The notes beneath the pieces were generated by a model. That model was not told where the DNA came from. It did no database searches and saw only the letters and a list, made by a program, of their open reading frames with translations. The position numbers and the translations under genes were made by a program. This document shows, in pieces, positions 1 to 8,077 of a stretch of 58,530 nucleotides of DNA. The number at the start of each line of letters is the position of its first letter. The stretch's first letter is position 1. This stretch comes from JBDIVL01 sp039794405 (GTDB lineage Bacteria > Planctomycetota > Brocadiia > Brocadiales > Brocadiaceae), in assembly GCA_039794405.1 (NCBI GenBank), contig JBDIVL010000027.1:1-58530 (forward strand), read 5' to 3'.

Positions 1-1
1 T

Positions 2-646
2 GTTTCTCATGATCTCCGTGCGCCGTTGAGGAGTATTAACGGCTTCAGCAAAGTGTTGCTGGAAGATTATGCTGACAAGCTTGATGAACAAGGAAAAAAT
101 TATCTCCAGCGCATAATCGCAGCCAGCCAGCGTATGGGGCAGATTATTGAAGGCTTGCTGAATTTATCACGGGTAACACATGCTGAGATACATCAAGAGA
201 GGGTCGATTTGAGTGTACTGGCGAATACTATTGCCGCTGAATTACGACAGATGCAGCAAGACCGTTGTGTTGAGTTTATAATCGGTGAAGGGTTGGTTAC
301 CCGTGGCGATCCTCAGTTGTTATCTATAGTACTTGAGAATTTGCTTGGTAATGCGTGGAAGTTTACCGGAAAGTGTTTACAGGCGAAAATAGAATTTGGC
401 ATTACGTGGTATGATGGGAAACCGGCGTATTTTGTACGAGATAATGGTGTTGGTTTTGACATGGCCTTCGCCGGTAAACTGTTTGGGGTATTCCAGCGTC
501 TGCATTCAGCAACTGAATTTGAGGGTACTGGTATCGGGCTTGCCATTGTACAACGTATCATCCATCGCCATGGCGGACAGATATGGGCTGAAGGTGCGGT
601 AAATCAAGGTGCGACGTTTTACTTTACTATCTCTTCTCTTACATGA
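2..646 (+). CDS. sensor histidine kinase, C-terminal part (gene runs off the left edge)
   Basis: The reading frame is open to the left edge, so only the kinase core is visible. It begins at the HisKA phosphoacceptor box (SHDLRAPLRSI, His at bases 8-10). The HATPase_c domain follows: N box (ENLLGNAWKF), G1 (DNGVGF), F box (FGVFQRLH) and G2 (GTGIGLAIVQRI). Autophosphorylation on the H-box His and transfer to a response regulator is the family role. The subfamily resembles phytochrome- or PAS-linked kinases. The input domain lies outside the window, so the signal is unknown. Its stop overlaps an ATG at 643 (ATGA), so it is probably cotranscribed with the next signalling gene, which begins with a receiver domain. 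Confidence 0.88.
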   Translation, partial: VSHDLRAPLRSINGFSKVLLEDYADKLDEQGKNYLQRIIAASQRMGQIIEGLLNLSRVTHAEIHQERVDLSVLANTIAAELRQMQQDRCVEFIIGEGLVTRGDPQLLSIVLENLLGNAWKFTGKCLQAKIEFGITWYDGKPAYFVRDNGVGFDMAFAGKLFGVFQRLHSATEFEGTGIGLAIVQRIIHRHGGQIWAEGAVNQGATFYFTISSLT

Positions 647-672
647 AATCTTCCAGACTGAAGGAACCGTTT

Positions 673-2223
673 ATGAACAGACCGCTTCGCATATTGTTTG
701 TTGAAGATTCACTGGATGATGTTGAACTCCTGGTAAGAGAACTGAAGCGCGGTGGCTACGATCCATTATTCGAAAGGGTAGAAACAGCATCGGCCATGAA
801 GATAGAACTCGAAAAGCGACCCTGGGATATTATCCTTGCTGACCATTCTATGCCGTTTTTCAGCGGGATTGGTGCATTGACACAATTGAAACTCAGTGGA
901 CTCGATCTGCCATTTATTGTCGTGTCAGGTGTTGTTCGAGAATGTACTGCAGTGGAATATATAAATGCCGGTGCCTATGATTGTGTTATGAAAGATAATC
1001 TGTCCCGGCTTATTCCGGCTGTTGAGCGGTCGTTAAGTATGGCGGAGGAACGATTGCACCGCAGACAGGCGGAAGAAGTGTTACGTATGAATGAGCGTAA
1101 GTACAGGATGCTCCTAGAGAATCTTCCTCAGCGGATATTTTATAAAGATAAAGATTCAGTATACGTATCTTGCAACAAGAATTTTGCTAGTGATATGCAT
1201 ATTAAACCGGATGAAGTTGCAGGAAAGACAGATTACGATTTTTATCCGAAAAAACTTGCTGAAAAATACAGGGCAGATGATAAGAAGATCATGCAATCAG
1301 GACGAATGGAGGATATAGAAGAGAAATATATTAAGGATGGGCAGGAGTTCATAATCCATACGGTTAAAACGCCGATAAGAGATGAAAGTGGCGATGTTGT
1401 TGGTATTCTCGGCATTTTTTGGGATATCACAGAGAAAGTAGCCTTGCAAAAGGAAAAGATAGCTTTACAAATGGAGGCTGTGCGCTCCCGTCATTTAGCA
1501 TCATTAGGTGAACTTGCTGCAGGTGTTGCTCATGAAATTAATAATCCTATAACCGGTATTATTAATTGTGCCCAAATGTTGTTTAATAAAAGCAGTAAGG
1601 AAAGTGAGGAGCGGGACATTGCCAATCGGATTATCAAGGAAGGGAACCGTATTGCCCAGATTGTCGGCAGCCTTCTTTCTTTTGCCAGATCCGGTACTGA
1701 AGAGATTGGAGAAAAGAGTATCATCAATGTCGGTGAGATACTCAAAGAAACGCTCGTTTTGGCGGAAGCACAATTACAGAAAGATAGTATCAAGACAAAG
1801 ATTACTATTCCTCAAAAATTACCCGTAATATCTGCGCAACCGTATCAAATTCAACAGGTTTTTTTGAATATCATAAGTAATGCCCGGTACGCCCTGAATG
1901 AAAAATATGATGGGGTTCACGAGAATAAAATTCTCGAAATTTCGGTTGAGCAGATAGTAATGAATAACTGTCCGTATGTAAAAATTATATTTCTCGATCA
2001 TGGTATAGGCATACCTTCCGGGATACTTGATAAAGTAATGGACCCGTTTTTTACCACAAAATCAAGAAAGGTAGGAACCGGATTAGGTTTGAGCATAAGC
2101 CATAGTATAATCAAGGAAAACGGTGGTGAGCTTGTGATCAATAGTGTTGAGGGAAAATTTACGAAGGTTTCTGTAATTCTCCCTGTAAAATCTCCTGCAA
2201 AAACTGCCGGTAAATCCAAGTAA
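673..2223 (+). CDS. hybrid signalling protein: receiver - PAS - histidine kinase
   Basis: An N-terminal receiver domain (RILFVEDSLDD acidic pocket, Asp in ILADHSMP, Lys in VMKDN) is followed by a PAS domain (about residues 137-260, PQRIFYKDKD to GILGIFWDITEK). A HisKA domain with the H box AHEINNPITG (His near residue 287) and a HATPase_c domain (DHGIGIP, GTGLGLSIS) complete the protein. Placing the receiver first suggests the kinase is gated by phosphorylation from another kinase, plausibly the one just upstream. An ATG at 643 overlaps the upstream stop, but the ATG at 673 has a better Shine-Dalgarno (AAGGAA) and starts right before the receiver domain, so I chose 673. The substrate and signal cannot be read from the sequence. 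Confidence 0.87.
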   Translation: MNRPLRILFVEDSLDDVELLVRELKRGGYDPLFERVETASAMKIELEKRPWDIILADHSMPFFSGIGALTQLKLSGLDLPFIVVSGVVRECTAVEYINAGAYDCVMKDNLSRLIPAVERSLSMAEERLHRRQAEEVLRMNERKYRMLLENLPQRIFYKDKDSVYVSCNKNFASDMHIKPDEVAGKTDYDFYPKKLAEKYRADDKKIMQSGRMEDIEEKYIKDGQEFIIHTVKTPIRDESGDVVGILGIFWDITEKVALQKEKIALQMEAVRSRHLASLGELAAGVAHEINNPITGIINCAQMLFNKSSKESEERDIANRIIKEGNRIAQIVGSLLSFARSGTEEIGEKSIINVGEILKETLVLAEAQLQKDSIKTKITIPQKLPVISAQPYQIQQVFLNIISNARYALNEKYDGVHENKILEISVEQIVMNNCPYVKIIFLDHGIGIPSGILDKVMDPFFTTKSRKVGTGLGLSISHSIIKENGGELVINSVEGKFTKVSVILPVKSPAKTAGKSK

Positions 2224-2302
2224 GTGCTAGTATTCCTGTTCTGATCCAGATTTTGTAATAGTTTACCGTAGAGGGTGCAGAGAAATAATAGTTGATAGTG
2301 TA

Positions 2303-2512
2303 GGAATTTTCATTTTATTTATGAGGCTTTGAGGGTGGCACGGGCAAAGGAGAGACTCAAGGTTTTGCTTCTGTACTCCGTGTCCTCAGGGTTAGTTCGA
2401 TCATTTACGATTGAATCGAAACGGTTTGGTTTGTTTACCCCTATGGCCTGGTACCAATCAAAAACCGTATATCGATTCTCAACGTACCGTTCGATCTACA
2501 AGATTGAACCAA
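2303..2512. repeat. paired-hairpin dispersed repeat, copy 1
   Basis: A near full-length copy of a ~210-bp intergenic repeat seen elsewhere in the window (about 24164, 24392, 38786, 43437, 49196, 55548). It starts GGAATTTTCATTT, has a conserved lead-in ending in GTGTCCTCAGGGTT, and carries two hairpins. These are 2394-2415 (a degenerate GTTCGATC/GATTGAATC pair) and 2489-2510 (GTTCGATC, CTACA-type loop, GATTGAACC). It lies between convergent genes and has no credible ORF. Confidence 0.7.
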
Positions 2513-2565
2513 CCCTAGGTTCGCCAAAGGCGATAAGTTTGTGCACAGGAATTTCAAACCATCTA

Positions 2566-2596
2566 TGTAGTGGCATAGGCGCGCCTTGCCACTACA
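2566..2596. repeat. intergenic hairpin
   Basis: A perfect 10-bp stem TGTAGTGGCA / TGCCACTACA with an 11-nt GC-rich loop (TAGGCGCGCCT). It lies between the convergent kinase and hemerythrin genes and is followed at 2620-2640 by the recurring motif TTTAATGTATAAGAATTTCAA. There is no T-run, so it is not a canonical terminator, though it could act as one for either gene. Confidence 0.55.
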
Positions 2597-2647
2597 CTGT
2601 TAAAAACCGCCAGACTTCATTTAATGTATAAGAATTTCAATATTTCC

Positions 2648-3319
2648 TCACTCAGGATAGAGCCCTAATTGTTTCTCGAGATCTTCAATCATGGTGATGT
2701 ATTTTTCATACAAGCCTGCACGAATATCTTCTTTTTCCACATCTTCAAATTTTTTCAATAATACTGCTTGCTCATCATGGGTTAATGTCTCGTTTATCCA
2801 GGGGAAGAGGGTTTTTTCCTCCGTGTGAATGTGCTTTTCCATGTACCTGGTATATGAGTAGGCGATTTTCGCAATGTTCTTTTTTTCTTTCTTACCTTGA
2901 TAGATATTGGTTATTGATTCAGATAAATCCCTTATCTTGTCGCGTGCAGATACATGCTCCATAAGTAAACGGCCTAAGAAATCCTTTTTTCCATTTCCCT
3001 GCACATCCTTAAGAAATGGGAATAGTATCTTGTCCTCTTTCTCCTGATGGCGTTTATCAGAAAAATTACTGATAATTTCAACAATTTTATAGAAGGTCTC
3101 CTGGGAAACAGGGTTTCCCGCATCAAGGTTACTTGCAGCCTTTTCTAAAATGAGTAATACCCTTTTTATTGTTACGAACTCATGGTGCAATATTTCCGTA
3201 GCAGAAGAATGCTGATTTTCAAGATGCTTGTGGTCCTGATAGGTATGATCCTTTGATGAAGTACAGGCGGAAATGTATACACAAAGGCTTATAACAACAA
3301 GTACGAATGATTTTTTCAC
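2648..3319 (-). CDS. hemerythrin-like lipoprotein
   Basis: A 223-residue exported protein with a hemerythrin HHE-type four-helix bundle. Visible putative metal ligands are the His in LHHEFVTIKR, the HQEKEDKILFPF stretch, EHVSARDKI, and HIHTEEKTLFPW. Hemerythrins bind O2 or NO at a di-iron site, and in an anaerobe an O2 or NO scavenging or sensing role is plausible (inference). A longer frame opens at 3400, but GTG at 3319 has a strong Shine-Dalgarno (AGGAGGA). It also puts a lipoprotein signal at the N terminus: KKSFVLVVISLCVYISAC, lipobox ISA|C, then a charged linker. It would therefore be periplasmic and lipid-anchored. It is the last gene of the minus-strand run, after ispD. Confidence 0.85.
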   Translation of the reverse strand: MKKSFVLVVISLCVYISACTSSKDHTYQDHKHLENQHSSATEILHHEFVTIKRVLLILEKAASNLDAGNPVSQETFYKIVEIISNFSDKRHQEKEDKILFPFLKDVQGNGKKDFLGRLLMEHVSARDKIRDLSESITNIYQGKKEKKNIAKIAYSYTRYMEKHIHTEEKTLFPWINETLTHDEQAVLLKKFEDVEKEDIRAGLYEKYITMIEDLEKQLGLYPE

Positions 3320-3415
3320 AATTCTATTTCCTCCTGCTCTAATATTACAACAACTTAATTTCTTCTCAGTTTCCTGATCCCAATCCCGAAGGGATGTCAT
3401 GATTATGGCAACTGG

Positions 3416-4099
3416 TTATCGTGTGAGCAATGCCTCTGCAATCCGGATATCTTCGGGTGTGGTAATCTTGATGTTCTCATCTGTGCCGGGCACAATATAA
3501 ACAGGATAACCCAGGCTCTCTGCCATTTCCGCATCATCGGTAAACTCTCTATCCGTGTTCTTTAACTGCTCGAAAACCCTTTCTATGAGCTTTCTCTCAA
3601 ATCCCTGCGGGGTTTGGGCCATCCATAAATTGCTTCTTGGAACAGTCCGTTGGATGAGGAAATTATTTCCTGCTTCTTTCACGGTAGCTTTCATAGGTGC
3701 CGCAAGGACGGCAGCATGATGTTCCGCTACCTTGTTTATGACTGCTTCGATGTGTTCTTTTCTCACAAGTGGTCTGACAACATCGTGGATAAGTACGATT
3801 TCAGTATCTGGCTCAGTGTGGCAGAGTCCCTGGTAAACACTGTCCTGACGTCTTTTGCCTCCGGGAACTATTTTTTTAACCCGGCAGGTGTCTAAGGCGG
3901 CTTGCCACTGCTCGCGGAGGGACTTTATCTCAAATTCACCGGTGACAAAAATGATCTCACTGATTTCACTGATCCGAGAAAAACGCTCAATGGTGTGAAG
4001 GAATATTGGCTTGCCGTGGATGTGGAGGAATGGCTTTTTGACAGTCCCACCCATACGTAGGCCAAGTCCGGCCCCAACTAAAATAGCAGATACTTTCAT
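3416..4099 (-). CDS. ispD: 2-C-methyl-D-erythritol 4-phosphate cytidylyltransferase
   Basis: At 227 residues this is the usual IspD length. The CTP-binding loop near the N terminus reads GAGLGLRMG with KKPFLHIHGKP. Other conserved family segments are GGKRRQDSVYQGL, IHDVVRPLV, RTVPRSNLWMAQTPQGF and TDDAEMAE. The enzyme makes CDP-methylerythritol from MEP and CTP in the cytosolic non-mevalonate isoprenoid pathway. The initiating ATG has no obvious Shine-Dalgarno. It is separated from dgt by about 160 bp of non-coding sequence (4100-4262) in which I see nothing beyond AT-rich DNA and a GCCACTACA fragment. Confidence 0.93.
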   Translation of the reverse strand: MKVSAILVGAGLGLRMGGTVKKPFLHIHGKPIFLHTIERFSRISEISEIIFVTGEFEIKSLREQWQAALDTCRVKKIVPGGKRRQDSVYQGLCHTEPDTEIVLIHDVVRPLVRKEHIEAVINKVAEHHAAVLAAPMKATVKEAGNNFLIQRTVPRSNLWMAQTPQGFERKLIERVFEQLKNTDREFTDDAEMAESLGYPVYIVPGTDENIKITTPEDIRIAEALLTR

Positions 4100-4262
4100 T
4101 TTACACGAAATTGTTTTGTTAAAAATGCTTAGAATTATTTTTGAAAGGCACTATGCATGTATGGTTGTTCAAAAAGGTTTTGATTGCCACTACATGTTGT
4201 ATATAAAAATTGATTTTTGGAACCTTTTGGATAGTTCCGACTTTAAAGTTTTTCTGGAAAAG

Positions 4263-5417
4263 CTATACCCTTTCATAAGGATAGAATAACTTTTTGTATT
4301 CATCTTGCGCGAAACGGTCTGTCATCCCTGCAATGTAGTCGCAAACTCCCTGATAAAGTCCGGTTTCTTCTATCCACTTTTGATATTCGATCGGGAGCTG
4401 CTTTGGGTTACTGATAAAGGCCATAAAAAGTTCTTCCAGAAATCGCTTTGCCTTATCAGCCATTCGGGCTACTCGATAGTGCTGGTACACATTCTTAAAA
4501 AGAAATTCCTGGAGTTTCTTTTTCTGTTCGGATAACCGGGGAGAAAAAGAAACGATGAGTTCTGGATGGTCTTTGACGTCTTTTACGGTTTTTATTCCCT
4601 CATGTTCAATCCTGGAGATGGTATTCTCAATGAGGTCAGTAACCTCAATATCAATTAGGGTTTTGATTGTTTGTGCAATGAGTATGTGATGGTCATGAAT
4701 GATGTATCTTTGCTTTACCTTTTTTTGCGTTTCCTGCCATAGTTCTATCGACTGCAAGTCCTCATCTGTAATAATCCCTGCTTTTAAGCTGTCATCCAGA
4801 TCGTGATTATCGTAGGCAATAGAATCTGCCCTGTCTACAATTTGTGCCTCCAGAAGAGGCTGTTCTTCAGTATTATATTCTGTTGTAACGGGTGTATGGT
4901 TATAAGGAGAAATGTGCTTTACGATAGACTCCTTAAGTTCCCACGATAAATTTAATCCTGGGAAATTAGGATATTTGTGCTCTAGAATATCAACGACGCG
5001 TAAACCATGCAGGTTGTGTTCAAACCCTCCATGTCCTTCCATGAGCTTTCTCAGTGCGTCTTCGCCTGAATGTCCAAAAGGCGTATGGCCTAAATCGTGT
5101 GCAAGTGATATGGCTTCCGCAAGGTCCTCATTGAGGTTTAAAGCACGGGCAATACTCCGGGCAATTTGTGAGACTTCAATCGTATGGGTTAACCGGGTAC
5201 GGTAATAATCTCCTTCGTGATTTACAAAAACCTGGGTTTTATATTCAAGTCGCCGAAATGCTGTAGAATGGATAATGCGGTCCCGATCCCGCTGATAAAT
5301 ACTGCGGTAATCATGTTCTTCTTCCAGGTATTTCCTTCCCCTGGAGTCCTTGCTCTTCATGGCGTAAGAGGCAAGCTCTCTTTCTTCTCTCAGTTCAATT
5401 TCATTTCTTGTCAACAT
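4263..5417 (-). CDS. dgt: deoxyguanosinetriphosphate triphosphohydrolase-like HD protein
   Basis: A 384-residue HD-superfamily dNTPase. It contains the family signature HSTAFRRLEYKTQVF, the first metal His in RTRLTHTIEVSQIARSIAR, and the HD motif LAHDLGHTPFGHSGE. A later Asp lies in IVDRADSIAYDNHDLDD. Members hydrolyse dNTPs to nucleoside plus triphosphate and help control dNTP pools. The frame extends upstream to 5543 into the HIT gene, but homology-like sequence only begins at MLTRNEIELREERELASYA. The ATG at 5417, just after the HIT stop, is therefore the likelier start. It lies 26 bp downstream of the HIT gene and is probably cotranscribed. Confidence 0.9.
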   Translation of the reverse strand: MLTRNEIELREERELASYAMKSKDSRGRKYLEEEHDYRSIYQRDRDRIIHSTAFRRLEYKTQVFVNHEGDYYRTRLTHTIEVSQIARSIARALNLNEDLAEAISLAHDLGHTPFGHSGEDALRKLMEGHGGFEHNLHGLRVVDILEHKYPNFPGLNLSWELKESIVKHISPYNHTPVTTEYNTEEQPLLEAQIVDRADSIAYDNHDLDDSLKAGIITDEDLQSIELWQETQKKVKQRYIIHDHHILIAQTIKTLIDIEVTDLIENTISRIEHEGIKTVKDVKDHPELIVSFSPRLSEQKKKLQEFLFKNVYQHYRVARMADKAKRFLEELFMAFISNPKQLPIEYQKWIEETGLYQGVCDYIAGMTDRFAQDEYKKLFYPYERV

Positions 5418-5443
5418 AGGAATGGCCTGAAAGCGTGTAGTAA

Positions 5444-5920
5444 TTACAAATGTTTTTTGAGTTCTTTGTAAAGGTTTTCTAGGGACTGCGGGATAACCTT
5501 TACATCTGAAATAACAGGCATAAAATTTGTATCGCCATTCCACCTGGGTACAATATGTACGTGGAAATGGCCAACAAGCCCTGCCCCTGCGGATTTTCCC
5601 AAGTTAATGCCGATGTTAAAACCCTCGGGTTTCATCATTGCCGTAAGGAGTTCCTTCATGTCCTTCGTCATCTTCATAATTTCCAGTATCTCCTGGTCTG
5701 TAAGGTCGGAAATATCAGGCTTGTGTTTGTTAGGTACGACCATAAGGTGCCCGCTGTTATATGGATATTTGTTCAGGATACAGAAACATTCTGTGCCCCG
5801 GTGAACAACAAAATGTTCTTCGTCCCGGGTATCCAGAAATGCGTTACAGAGAAAACAGCCACTCTCTTTTGGATGGTTTTGAATATAGGTAATACGCCAC
5901 GGCGCCCAAAGATTTTCCAT
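5444..5920 (-). CDS. HIT family protein (AP4A phosphorylase / adenylyltransferase type)
   Basis: A 158-residue histidine-triad protein. The N terminus (MENLWAPWRITYI) and CFLC...RDEEHFVVHRG fit the bacterial AP4A-phosphorylase-like group. NKYPYNSGHLMVVPNKHK and the triad GHFHVHIVPRWNGD (HxHxH) form the nucleotide-binding and catalytic site. The expected chemistry is hydrolysis or phosphorolysis of dinucleoside polyphosphates or adenylated nucleotides. The two N-terminal Cys (CFLC) may be half of a zinc site, as in related proteins. ATG 5920 gives the canonical N terminus. It is followed by dgt. Confidence 0.9.
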   Translation of the reverse strand: MENLWAPWRITYIQNHPKESGCFLCNAFLDTRDEEHFVVHRGTECFCILNKYPYNSGHLMVVPNKHKPDISDLTDQEILEIMKMTKDMKELLTAMMKPEGFNIGINLGKSAGAGLVGHFHVHIVPRWNGDTNFMPVISDVKVIPQSLENLYKELKKHL

Positions 5921-5936
5921 GATTTTGCCTCACTCT

Positions 5937-6070
5937 AATGTAACATATAAGAAATTCAGAGAGTAGGATGGCAAGCGAAGCAGACCCATCAATAATGTCT
6001 TAGCTGATAGCTGACAGCCTTCAGCTATGAAGGATCTGATAGGTGCGCTGATGCTTCACCCACCCTACCC
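5937..6070. repeat. REP-like inverted repeat between fmdB-like and HIT genes
   Basis: GTAGGATGGCAAGCGAAGC followed by ACCCATCA pairs imperfectly with TGATGCTTCACCCACCCTAC about 60 bp further on. An inner pair AGCTGA.AGCTGACAGCC / TTCAGCT also forms a hairpin. This GTAGGATGGG...GCGAAGC...CCCATC type is a common mobile REP-like palindrome in environmental genomes (general knowledge). A TAATGTAACATATAAGAAATT motif precedes it, matching the recurring motif seen elsewhere. Confidence 0.55.
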
Positions 6071-6112
6071 GGCTGTTAAAAGTCATCGAAAGCTTAATTA
6101 AATAAAAAGAAG

Positions 6113-6343
6113 CTAGCTACATCCGGTACAGCTAGATGCCGTGCAACTGCCGCAGCCACCGGAACTGCCTCCGTTGGAGGAGTCTTCGTTACCTCCAGCA
6201 GACATTCCAAAAACGGAAAATACCTTTTGGATATGGTCACTTTGACAAGCCGGACAAAATAATTTTTTCTTCTCAGACGCACTCCTAAAATATTCGTCAA
6301 ATTTGGTACTACACTGGTTACATTGGAATTCGTATATCGGCAT
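6113..6343 (-). CDS. FmdB-family zinc-ribbon protein
   Basis: A 76-residue protein with the canonical FmdB/CxxC regulatory start MPIYEFQCNQCSTKFDEYF, then CPACQSDHIQKVFSVF. These two CxxC knuckles would bind one zinc. The C-terminal third is a low-complexity Gly/Ser/Cys tail (SSGGCGSCTASSCTGCS) with five additional cysteines, typical of the family. A Shine-Dalgarno AAGGAG precedes the ATG. The function of this family is not well established; a regulatory or chaperone-like role is often suggested. Confidence 0.9.
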   Translation of the reverse strand: MPIYEFQCNQCSTKFDEYFRSASEKKKLFCPACQSDHIQKVFSVFGMSAGGNEDSSNGGSSGGCGSCTASSCTGCS

Positions 6344-6462
6344 AGTAATTACTCCTTCAATTCTTCAAACCTTTCAATCTTCATCTCTCTAACCCTGAAC
6401 CTGAGCAGTTGCTAAGAATTGTAATAAATGAAAATAGATAGTGGTCGGATCTTGTTTGCCCA

Positions 6463-7233
6463 TTATGGTAGATATGACAGAGGATTAACGGGCTTATCTT
6501 TTATATAGATTTTAAAATTGATCTCCCGGGTGCTTCCTGTGCTTGTCTGACTAATATTTGCTATAGGTTGCCCTTGTTCCACATAGCTGCCCTCTCCTAC
6601 CATTGGATTACAATTGCCCCCATATATGGTACGGACGCCACCGTCATGTTTAATTATGAGGACGCAGGTGTTGGTATCAACAGGAGAGAAGACCTCAACG
6701 ATCCCTCTTTTCGCCGCGACGATTTTTTGGTCGGGCTGGGGCAGTATGCATATACCCATATTTTTTGTGCCGTCCCTTGGTTCACCGAATTTCGATACGA
6801 TTTGCCCTTTTACTGGCCAGATAAAACTGCTGGAAGATATATTTCCCGGGATGTTTCCTATTGGTTTATGATCCGGATAAGATGCAAGTGATGTGTAAGG
6901 TTTTTCTGAAGTAGGGATGATAAGTTTCTGTCCTATTTTTAAATCTTTTATATCGCTTATATGATTTGTTCTCAGAATGGTTTCGACAGATACTCCATAA
7001 TTTTTTGAAATGCGCCATAAAGTATCTCCCTTTTTTACTGTATAGGTAGCTCTTTCCTCCGGTGAATAGGGCTGAGAAATTTTCCCGGATTTTGAATCTT
7101 CAATAGATTTGATTTCCTTTTCAAGTGGTGCTGGTACCTTTGGCTTTTTTGTTTGTGAGGTACAACCTCCTATGAGAAGGAGAACAGATACCGTATGTAT
7201 AATAGCTAAGTCTTTTAAAAGATACTTTTTCAC
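6463..7233 (-). CDS. LysM / degenerate M23 (NlpD-like) lipoprotein
   Basis: A 256-residue predicted lipoprotein (lipobox LLIGG|C). A LysM peptidoglycan-binding domain spans about residues 62-107 (YTVKKGDTLWRISKNYGVS to LKIGQKLIIP). The C-terminal half has the LytM/peptidase-M23 fold signature (FIWPVKGQIVSKFGEPRD, GSYVEQGQPIANISQT). The usual catalytic HxGxD is replaced by NMGICILPQ, and the later HxH motif is missing, so it is unlikely to be a zinc peptidase. Degenerate LytM factors such as NlpD/EnvC activate amidases at division, and a similar role is inferred. The GTG start overlaps the lptB stop (GTGA), implying translational coupling. Confidence 0.85.
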   Translation of the reverse strand: MKKYLLKDLAIIHTVSVLLLIGGCTSQTKKPKVPAPLEKEIKSIEDSKSGKISQPYSPEERATYTVKKGDTLWRISKNYGVSVETILRTNHISDIKDLKIGQKLIIPTSEKPYTSLASYPDHKPIGNIPGNISSSSFIWPVKGQIVSKFGEPRDGTKNMGICILPQPDQKIVAAKRGIVEVFSPVDTNTCVLIIKHDGGVRTIYGGNCNPMVGEGSYVEQGQPIANISQTSTGSTREINFKIYIKDKPVNPLSYLP

Positions 7234-8045
7234 CTGGTTGAATCTCTTCGAATAATAGGCTTTCGGTGATCATTGTCCGTGGGTTTTTTACTGCTGGTAT
7301 TGAAATCCGTAAGTCTGTGCTCACTCGTAGGAAAGTTATTTCCCAGATAGGACTGGCGTGCAATGTTATTGTTTAAAATTTCCTGTGTTGTGCCACTGGC
7401 AACAACAATACCTTCATTTATGATATAAGAACGTGTTGTAATACTGAGGGCTTCACGGACATTATGGTCCGTGATAAGGAGACCGATACCCTTGTTCTTA
7501 AGTCGCAACACGATATCCTGTATTTCACTGACGGCAATGGGGTCGACTCCTGTAAATGGTTCGTCGAGGAGGATCATTGTCGGAGAACTGGCAAGTGCAC
7601 GGGCAATTTCAAGACGCCTTCTCTCTCCGCCTGAAAGGGTATATGCCTTATTTTTTACCAGCGGTTTTAAGTTAAACTCGGTTAGAAGTTCAATGAGCCG
7701 TTTGGATTTTTCAGTGGAGTTATATCTGTGCGTTTCCAGAATTGCAAGGATATTCTCCTCTACCGTTAGACGCTGGAAGACGGATGGTTCCTGACATAAG
7801 TAGCCCATCCCCTTTCGTGCACGTAAATAAATGGGAAGATTGGTAATGTCTTCGTTTTGAAAAATTACCTGCCCGCTGTCTGGTCGAACAACACCAATAA
7901 TCATATTGAAAGAAGTACTCTTCCCTGCTCCATTTTGACCGAGTATCCCTACAATCTCTCCGTCGTTGACTTCAAAACTGACATGATTTACGACGACACG
8001 TTTGCCGTACGATTTTGTTAAACCTTCTGCCCGCAGTAAATTCAT
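7230..8045 (-). CDS. lptB: LPS export ABC transporter ATPase LptB
   Basis: A 271-residue ABC ATPase. It has Walker A (GQNGAGKST), Q-loop (YLCQEPSVFQRLTVEENI), signature (LSGGERRRLEIARAL), Walker B (MILLDEPFTGVDPIAV) and H-loop (LLITDHNVREAL). The LCQE..VF.RLTVEENI stretch and the LLITDHNVRE stretch are typical of LptB. It powers LPS extraction with LptFG. The last ~30 residues (SEHRLTDFNTSS...) extend beyond the E. coli length. LptF/G are not visible here. It is followed with GTGA coupling by the LysM lipoprotein. Confidence 0.92.
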   Translation of the reverse strand: MNLLRAEGLTKSYGKRVVVNHVSFEVNDGEIVGILGQNGAGKSTSFNMIIGVVRPDSGQVIFQNEDITNLPIYLRARKGMGYLCQEPSVFQRLTVEENILAILETHRYNSTEKSKRLIELLTEFNLKPLVKNKAYTLSGGERRRLEIARALASSPTMILLDEPFTGVDPIAVSEIQDIVLRLKNKGIGLLITDHNVREALSITTRSYIINEGIVVASGTTQEILNNNIARQSYLGNNFPTSEHRLTDFNTSSKKPTDNDHRKPIIRRDSTR

Positions 8046-8077
8046 AGTAGATCAAAAATAAAAAATGAAAAAAATAC

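Noticed and set aside
2329..2631. 100-codon plus-strand frame downstream of the hybrid kinase
   Set aside because: It coincides with the paired-hairpin repeat and has no ribosome-binding site; other repeat copies do not keep the frame open.
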